A stretch of DNA of 64,000 nt, taken from the NCBI RefSeq assembly GCF_964340395.1, contig NC_135567.1:8486658-8550657 (forward strand), given 5' to 3'. A program made the position numbers and the translations under genes. Source of the stretch: Glandiceps talaboti (taxonomy: Eukaryota > Hemichordata > Enteropneusta > Spengelidae). Positions 46,441 to 64,000 of this stretch are shown piece after piece. The notes under the pieces are model-generated. The model did not search any database. It was not told the DNA's origin and saw nothing but the letters and a program-made list of their open reading frames with translations. The first letter of the stretch is position 1. Every line of letters starts with the position of its first letter.

Positions 46441-48576
46441 CACTATAGTTAAAACATGACCTTCAACTTTTAATAAACACTGTAGTTGGTACATGACCAT
46501 TAACTTTCAATAAACACTGTAGTTGGTACATGACCATTAACTTTCAATAACACTGTAGTTGGTACATGACCTTCAACTTTTAATAAACAATGTAGTTGGT
46601 ACATGACCATTAAATTTCAATAACACTGTAGTTGGTACATGACCATTAACTTTCAATAACACTGTAGTTGGTACATGACCTTCAACTTTTAATAAACAAT
46701 GTAGTTGGTACATGACCATTAAATTTCAATAAACACTGTAGTTGGTACATGACCATTAACTTTCAATAAACACTGTAGTTGGTACATGACCTTCAACTTT
46801 TAATAAACAATGTAGTTGGTACATGACCTTCAACTTTTAATAAACAATGTAGTTGGTACATGACCATTAACTTTTAATAAACAATGTAGTTGGTACATGA
46901 CCATTACATTTCAATAAACACTGTAGTTGGTACATGACCATTAACTTTCAATAAACAATGTAGTTGGTACATGACCATTAACTTTCAATAAACACTGTAG
47001 TTGGTACATGACCATTAAATTTCAATAAACACTGTAGTTGGTACATGACCATTAAATTTCAATAAACACTGTAGTTGGTACATGACCATTAACTTTCAAT
47101 AAACAATGTAGTTGGTACATGACCATTAAATGTCAATAAACACTGTAGTTGGTACATGATCATTAACTTTCAATAAACACTGTAGTTGGTACATGACCAT
47201 TAACTTTCAATAAACAATGTAGTTGGTACATCACCATTAACTTTCAATAAACACTGTAGTTGGTACATGACCATTAAATTTCAATAACACTGTAGGTGGT
47301 ACATGACCATTAAATTTCAATAAACACTGTAGTTGGTACATGACCATTAACTTTCAATAAACACTGTAGTTGGTACATGACCATTAAATTTCAATAAACA
47401 CTGTAGTTGGTACATGACCATTAACTTTCAATAAACAATGTAGTTGGTACATGACCTTCAACTTTTAATAAACAATGTAGTTGGTACATGACCTTCAACT
47501 TTTAATAAACAATGTAGTTGGTACATGACCTTCAACTTTTAATAAACAATGTAGTTGGTACATGACCATTAACTTTTAATAAACAATGTAGTTGGTACAT
47601 GACCATTAAATTTCAATAAACACTGTAGTTGGTACATGACCATTAACTTTCAATAAACAATGTAGTTGGTACATGACCATTAACTTTCAATAAACACTGT
47701 AGTTGGTACATGACCATTAAATTTCAATAAACACTGTAGTTGGTACATGACCATTAAATTTCAATAAACACTGTAGTTGGTACATGACCATTAACTTTCA
47801 ATAAACAATGTAGTTGGTACATGACCATTAAATGTCAATAAACACTGTAGTTGGTACATGATCATTAACTTTCAATAAACACTGTAGTTGGTACATGACC
47901 ATTAACTTTCAATAAACAATGTAGTTGGTACATGACCATTAACTTTCAATAAACACTGTAGTTGGTACATGACCATTAAATTTCAATAACACTGTAGTTG
48001 GTACATGACCATTAAATTTCAATAAACACTGTAGTTGGTACATGACCATTAACTTTCAATAAACACTGTAGTTGGTACATGACCATTAACTTTCAATAAA
48101 CACTGTAGTTGGTACATGACCATAAACTTTCAATAAACAATGTAGTTGGTACATGACCATTAACTTTCAATAAACACTGTAGTTGGTACATGACCATTAA
48201 CTTTCAATAAACACTGTAGTTGGTACATGACCATTAACTTTCAATAAACACTGTAGTTGGTACATGACCATTAACTTTCAATAAACAATGTAGTTGGTAC
48301 ATGACCATTAACTTTCAATAAACACTGTAGTTGGTACATGACCATTAACTTTCAATAAACACTGCAGTTGGTACATGACCATTAACTTTCAATAAACAAT
48401 GTAGTTGGTACATGACCATTAACTTTCAATAAACACTGTAGTTGGTACATGACCATTAACTTTCAATAAACACTGTAGTTGGTACATGACCATTAACTTT
48501 CAATAAACAATGTAGTTGGTACATGACCATTAACTTTCAATAAACAATGTAGTTGGTACATGACCATTAACTTTCA
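46441..48576 (+). repeat. 37-bp satellite array, about 58 units
   Basis: Each unit contains TGTAGTTGGTACATGACC followed by a variable 12-nt part and then CAATAAACA or TAATAAACA. Three main variants differ in that part (CATTAACTTTC, CATTAAATTTC, CTTCAACTTTT), and a few units have lost one A. A rare variant (ATTAAATGTCAATAAAC followed by a CATGATC unit) occurs at 47128 and again at 47830, 702 bp or about 19 units apart, indicating a higher-order duplication. Nearly every unit carries AATAAA. No ORF spans it. Confidence 0.95.
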
Positions 48577-49072
48577 CTCAGTTATATATGTAAACAGTTA
48601 TTTGACTTACATTCTGTGCATAGGATTGTATAATGATTTCATTACAGTAATTACTAAGCTATTTAGTTGATATATAAATTTACTAAAACATATATTGTTA
48701 CTACAAGGCCTAGATGTGTGTGTTTGTATTAGTTTACAACTCACACATTTGTATTTGGAAAAGACAGACACGTAAATACATGTCTTATTTTTATGATAGT
48801 ATGTCCTAGTTAATATTATTAATTTAGATACAAATGAAACAACAGTGTTAACAATGGCAATGACCCAGTGTTTTCAAAGAATGTCATTGTCAAACTCTAA
48901 TTTGCTTTATCCATAATTATATGCTATACGTTATAGAGCTGAGGAATAGTTATTACTATTACTTAATATTCATGACGTCATTTTAATACATTGTACTCTT
49001 TATTCATTTCAAATTATACAATATACTCATAGCGCCCCCCCCCCCAATCATTGTTGTATTCCACTATTTTTC
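48577..49072. other. Spacer between the satellite and the right arm
   Basis: No gene recognised; a poly-C run lies at about 49034-49045. Confidence 0.4.
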
Positions 49073-49889
49073 TTAAGCTCCCCTAGAACGTAACACTAGT
49101 ATAAAAAACAAACCTTACCCTGAATATGGCGACGCACAAGTTGACTTGTCTCTATGTACAGAACTGGCCTCCTATAAACCACAGATGTATGTAGAAATAG
49201 TGTATTTATGGCAATGATGGCTAGTAACGCACATGTACAGTGACATGACGGGTGACGGAAAACTACGGAAGTTGATGGAAAGAGTGTATTGTACAGTAAT
49301 GACAATAGAGGGAAGGTGGATCAAAAGGCAACAATATCACAGTGCATATTTATGCATGGTATTAGTGTTAGTAAAGTACGATATAGAAATATCAATGACC
49401 TTCACCAATAAAGTACTCGTTCTTTTAACAAAATGCTCAACTTCGCACGGCAATAACAACGTATTTATACCCCCCCCCCAGATGTTTACGATACTATGAG
49501 TGATTCTTCTAAACCCGATAAATCCGACTAATTGCCCCAATGCTATATTGTCAATATTACTGAAAATGTTACTCTTTGCAGAAAGGTCCTCAAACTTCAG
49601 CACATCGCGTAATTGGAATGACTGATGGAGCACCTTCGTTGTTTGTATAGCCACTATTCCCTTTTAGAAAAGATGTCAAATGTAGTGTAGATGTTATGAA
49701 ATATTTGGACATTAACTAGAAGCAGTTAGGACAAAATCAATCCGACTCGATGTTCTCCTTAAAGAGCCACCTATTGGTTTTCACCGACATATTGACCTTA
49801 GGTGTCCTGGTTAATACCTGTTATTTACATCCTGGTATTTACCTGTTATTTAATGGGTACCAAAATATTGACCTTAAGGGGTCAAATGC

Positions 49890-50075
49890 CCTCAGTTAGG
49901 ATGTGTGATCCTGAGGTCAATACATTTGCACCAATCAACCTGTTGATTGGTTGGTTGGTACAAATGTATTGACCTCAGGGTCCCATATCCTAATAGAGGG
50001 CATTTGACCCCTTAAGGTCAATATATTTGTATCAACCTGTTGATTGGTACAAATATATTGACCTCATGGTCACAC
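49890..50075. repeat. Rearranged fold-back cluster, right arm
   Basis: Counterpart of 39141-39228, with two nested fold-backs: CAATACATTTGCACCAATCA with TTGGTACAAATGTATTGACC, and AAGGTCAATATATTTGTATC with GGTACAAATATATTGACCTC. The left arm has only one, so this element was duplicated or lost after the arms formed. Confidence 0.7.
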
Positions 50076-50264
50076 ATCTCGAAAGTAAATATCAGGTTCC
50101 GAAATCCTTGTGATTAGTTTTGACCTTTATGAAATGTGTAAGACAGAGAGTTTTGAATCGTTAGTAACTTACGATCCCTAGTGCCAGCTTGGGGTTACGC
50201 CAACAAGGAAAAGACTTTGAGTAGCAGGTTGAAGTTCTGACCTGGGATCCAACGAGGCTTTATT

Positions 50265-51156
50265 GAAACAATGTATATAAACTTCGTCAAAACATTTGAC
50301 ACAGTGCCCTATAGAAGACTCATTAGCAAATTAACGTTATATAGTATATGGCATCCTTTACTAGGATGGATAAGATCGTTCCTTAGTGGAAGAGTACATA
50401 AAGTAGTTATACACGGTGAACCACCAGTACGGGATGCATGTAACAACTGGAATTCCACAAGGAAGTGTGCTTGGACCTGTTTTGTTTGTACTCTATATCA
50501 ATGATCTACCAGACTCTGTGCTGTCAGACATCTGGTTTTATTTGCTGGTGACACTAAAACATCACGAACTATTAATAATCCTCAGGACAGAAATTTACTA
50601 CAACAGGACCTCGACAGGTTAATGGAATGGTCAAATAAATAGCTTCTTCGTTTTCACACAGACAAGTGTAAGTCCGGATCCATGAGAATGGGATACTCAA
50701 CAGAGGAAAGCTCTACATACACATGGGAAATTGATGGAGCAAAAAAAAAAGATCTTTCAACAACACATAGAGGAAAGGACATTGGAGTATTGTTTGATCC
50801 GAAATTAGATTTTGACATTCAAGTACATAAATGAAAAAGTAAACAAAGCAACTAGCACCTTCACACTAATTAGACGAGCGTACATGTATCTGGACCCGGA
50901 GACGTTTTTACCACTCTACAAACCTATGGTGAGAAATCACTTTGACTACGCATGTCCTGTATGGAACACTTATAAACAAAAATATAGTGAAGTTATTGAA
51001 AATGTGCAAAGGAGAGCCACTAAACAAAAACCACGATTTAAAGAACTATCATATGAGGAAAGGTTAAAGAAATGTTTAAGTATCTGGAATAATTTACCCG
51101 CAACCATAAATGTACCCACTCTCAACTCTTTCAAAAAACGTCTAGATAAACATTAG
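50265..51156 (+). pseudogene. LINE reverse transcriptase fragment (right arm)
   Basis: Mirror of the left-arm LINE with the same truncation point and the same dead AGD site. It has [20 protein letters not shown] and DKCKSGSMRMG. The last frame (50812-51156) runs intact through the thumb to a SIWNNLPATINVPTLNSFKK tail and stop, followed by an A/TA-rich tail. Shared breakpoints show that the insertion predates the inverted duplication. Confidence 0.88.
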
Positions 51157-52715
51157 AAAGAACAAAACAATATATATATATATATAAAGCAAATATATCC
51201 AGGAACATTAGAGAATCGACCATGAATGAAGATGAGACTGACCATAGAGGCTATAGCCTGTGGTCAGAAAGACACGCAAGGTTACTTAAGGTAAGGCTGA
51301 TCGTCAGCTATTGAACATCGGTTTGAAATTTGCCTGCGTTGATGACGTGGATAAAAGGCGGTAAACATATATAGTAACCACCGAACTGATAAACACGTAA
51401 GGTGCAGTTTTAAGGCACAAAATAAAGCAGTGCTTATTAGAAGAACTTCTGTTATCATACTCAATAAACCTCGGAACAGGCACATTTCCCAGTGTGTAGA
51501 ACAATTGAAAATTGCTTCATCCTATAATCAATGGTATGTTAAGGGCAATTACAGTAAACACAAAAGGTTGTGTTTTTGTTTGACAAGTATGACGTTTGTT
51601 TTCAAGAATATTGAAATTTTATGACAAGAGAGATTTTTGAAAATAAACTGTGTAATGATAAACATATTGCACAATCGTATCAACTAAACATACAACCACG
51701 GGGTTCTATAGTTGAATTTAGAATGCTTTTATTGATACCAACACCAAAATGAAGAACAATGGAAATAAACCCATCACCAATACAATATTTTTTAAATATT
51801 TGAAACAATTAAATATAAAATGTAGTTGGTATTTATGGTTAAACAGGATGTATTAAAAGCCACATTAAGCCGCTTTATATATTAACACTCGTTACAATGA
51901 TAACTTTCCTTCAAAGAGTAGCGCACTGCATTTGTTAGCATTATATCAACTGCATAAAACTAGTCTGAGGCATTGAAAATGTGTCACATTTGTGTATGAA
52001 TGAAGTTGACATAATCCATATGTTGGGTTAGTTGAATTTTATCCTCAGTGTTTATTGCATTTATCTGATTGTCCCAAACACATAGTGGTTTATTAGTTAG
52101 AATAGTTGATGGAAGGATAATAATCACTCATTTCTGTTGATGATACTCGCTGGATGTGTCCTTTAATACAATGGTATGACCATTAAACCTGTTTATATTA
52201 ATTTCGACTGTAAAACATAAGTTGATTTATGTGTATTGAATCTTTCTCTTCAAAATAATCTGAGTCATTTTGCTGCTGCTATTTTCAATGGTCTGTCATC
52301 TCCATGTATTAGGTGGAACATGTCATATTTGTTATACAAACATCCATTGTAGATGTTCTATAAGTTGTACAACTTATTTCAAAACTAAATGATAACATTT
52401 GAAAAGCCATGATGGAAGATAAAGTAATAACGTGTTTAAACGAAAAGATTCGCTGTTATTAAGAACGGAGTTATATATAATTGAGAAAACAAAGAAAAAA
52501 ATTATCCGCTGTTCATTTGATTTCGTCCCAAAATCTGTAGAGTATTTTTGTTAACTTTGGCAAATGGTTGATATTATGAATGTATAACTGTATCAGTGAA
52601 ATGGGGTATTATCAATGTGTTGAATTGTGACATTGTATATCGCGGAAATTTTCCTTGAATTGTGTCGTTTAACGGTGTCTTGTTTATGTTGCCAGTGTTA
52701 AGATGATTGGTTTGT
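51157..52715 (-). other. 3' UTR and 3' flank of the right LDLa-ZP copy
   Basis: Colinear with 36493-37990. AATAAA on the minus strand is at 51728-51733. No domain-bearing ORF. Confidence 0.5.
51728..51733 (-). terminator. Candidate polyadenylation signal (right copy)
   Basis: TTTATT on the plus strand, the mirror of 37418-37423 and about 980 bp after the stop. Confidence 0.45.
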
Positions 52716-62512
<9,797 letters not shown>

Positions 62513-64000
62513 CTAAGATGGAAACAGAAAATAAAGAATGCTTAATAAGGTCTTATGTATTAAGTAAAAGGTAATCCCCTTTTAGCTTTGCATTTGTTTT
62601 CTTTTTAGCCCCCCCCCCCCCCGGTTCTATCAAAGTGGGCTCCATCCGTTGGCCCTTGCGTGCGTGTGTGCGTGCATTCGCCAATCTGAAATAAGTTTCT
62701 CAGACCTGCGATATCCAATTTTTTTCAAACATGACGGAAAGGTGACATGTCATGTGGGACATATGCACGACAATTTGTCTTTTGATATATGAAAATTTAC
62801 TGAATGGCGGCAATATTTGTATTTAAAAATCAATATCTATGGCACAACTCAAAAACTGTCATACACAGACACTCCATTCAATTGTCTACTCCATTATTAT
62901 CATACACAATCTATCTTTGGCGTCCTTGACCATTGACATTGACCATGACCTCAAGGTTAATTAATCAAAATCCAATTCCTGCCTATCACACACATTGTAT
63001 TGTTTACATATTCCCAATTTCTTTTAAATCGTGCTTATGAGCAATTTTGAGGAAAAGAAGTATACACAAGTATTATTTTTGATGCTCGTGTAATGTTTAC
63101 TGAATTTTAAAGAAGCCATTGACGTGTGTACCTGGCATGTGCATCACTCTGAACAAGCAGCTTGTCAACAAATGTAATTTTCTAGCCATGAAATTCCTCT
63201 AATGTTTGGGATGAAAAATCTGAATTGACACTCATTCCTCCAGGAAAAGCTCTGCGCATCCCGAATGCCGTAAATCTGCTTCACAAAGTCAAACAGAATT
63301 TTCGCCCTGCAGTAACCACTGTCACATCGCTACCTGTTTGCTGATATATGTACATCACATTTTGGTTGATAATGAGAGTGTTCCTTTGTGCACCACTGCA
63401 GAATCATAGTGCCGTGTATGCAATCCTCATCAGTAAAGACGGACACATTCATTCAGTCTAAACTTGTTGCCATTGCAAGTCTATCGAGTATGAGAATGGT
63501 GCTTTCCAGTGAAAAACAGATATGGTCATATAAATCAAGTCTACTTTAAATTGCTATGGTACTACTTAAGAATTTGAATTGACGTCAAACCAAATCTAAG
63601 GCCTCAAAATGCGTTTGTTTCAACAACTCTGATTTGTCCATGTCTGATGCATATATGTAGTTCTTGTAAGGCTCCTGGGGATCACAAAGGCCTTATGTGT
63701 GAACAGTGCTATCTGGTTTAAAATTGGTATTGCAACTCAGAATACCTCAACCCAGATCATTACACAGTATGTAGGCGTGATAGATCTACAACCGTTGGTG
63801 GGGTCTTATCATCGCGATAAACAGTGAACTTACCCGTACACACGAGTAAATGTTCGAAGAGGAAGGAATTGAAATGATAGTAGTCAAAATTATTATAAAA
63901 ACAATAAAAACGTGTATATCGGAGCTTGCTACCAGGCAAAGGCTGATTGATAATGTAACTATCGAGGCTGTCAACACATCTCCAAACAGAATTACGGGTA
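62513..64000 (-). other. Right-copy intron 7, truncated by the window
   Basis: Single-copy version of the sequence that is tandemly duplicated at 26566-28943; a poly-C tract lies at 62609-62623. It ends inside the homology, at the position matching the edge of the LINE at 26530. No gene recognised. Confidence 0.6.

Noticed and set aside
46441-48576. CRISPR-like array of regular 37-bp repeats
   Set aside because: There are no unique spacers, the units abut directly, and the setting is a eukaryotic genome. It is a tandem satellite.

Overview
The window is AT-rich eukaryotic DNA. It has spliced genes with GT-AG introns, LINE, Ty3/gypsy and DNA-transposon remnants, long microsatellites and a 37-bp satellite. 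Domain types (LDLa plus ZP, Roco/COR of the MFHAS1-like kind) point to an invertebrate metazoan, most likely a marine deuterostome or lophotrochozoan. The species cannot be named from the sequence alone.

Layout. (1) 628-36492, plus strand: one long gene reconstructed as 16 coding exons and 655 codons. It encodes a signal peptide, eight LDL-receptor class A (LDLa) modules, each on its own phase 1-1 exon, a short Thr/Pro/Glu linker and a ZP (zona pellucida) module. Its introns hold a Ty3/gypsy scrap, several LINE scraps, three MITE-like elements and a 7.46-kb DNA transposon (7685-15141) with 26-bp terminal inverted repeats and a broken, split transposase-like gene. (2) 26533-40054 and 49073-64000 are the arms of a very large inverted repeat; the right arm runs off the window. 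The right arm carries a second, minus-strand copy of the 3' half of the LDLa-ZP gene (62512 down to 52716), so the two copies converge tail to tail. (3) The 9-kb unique spacer (40055-49072) holds most of a solo LTR, a frameshifted Roco/COR gene, a 70-bp perfect hairpin between TA tracts, and a 37-bp satellite of roughly 58 copies.

Main discovery candidate. Between the two arms the introns sampled differ at about 1-2% of sites and the ZP exons at under 1%. The three LDLa exons that can be compared differ at about 9%, 18% and 18%, and nearly all the changes alter amino acids: by hand count 35 replaced codons against 5 silent ones. Exons evolving much faster than their own introns is the signature of diversifying selection, or of repeated exon replacement, on a secreted binding array. 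It suggests a recognition-type LDLa-ZP protein (egg coat, allorecognition or immunity), though the role is inference. If the inverted repeat is an assembly join of two haplotypes, the same pattern becomes allelic hypervariability.

All exon boundaries were read by eye from splice sites and reading phase. No alignment program or database search was used.
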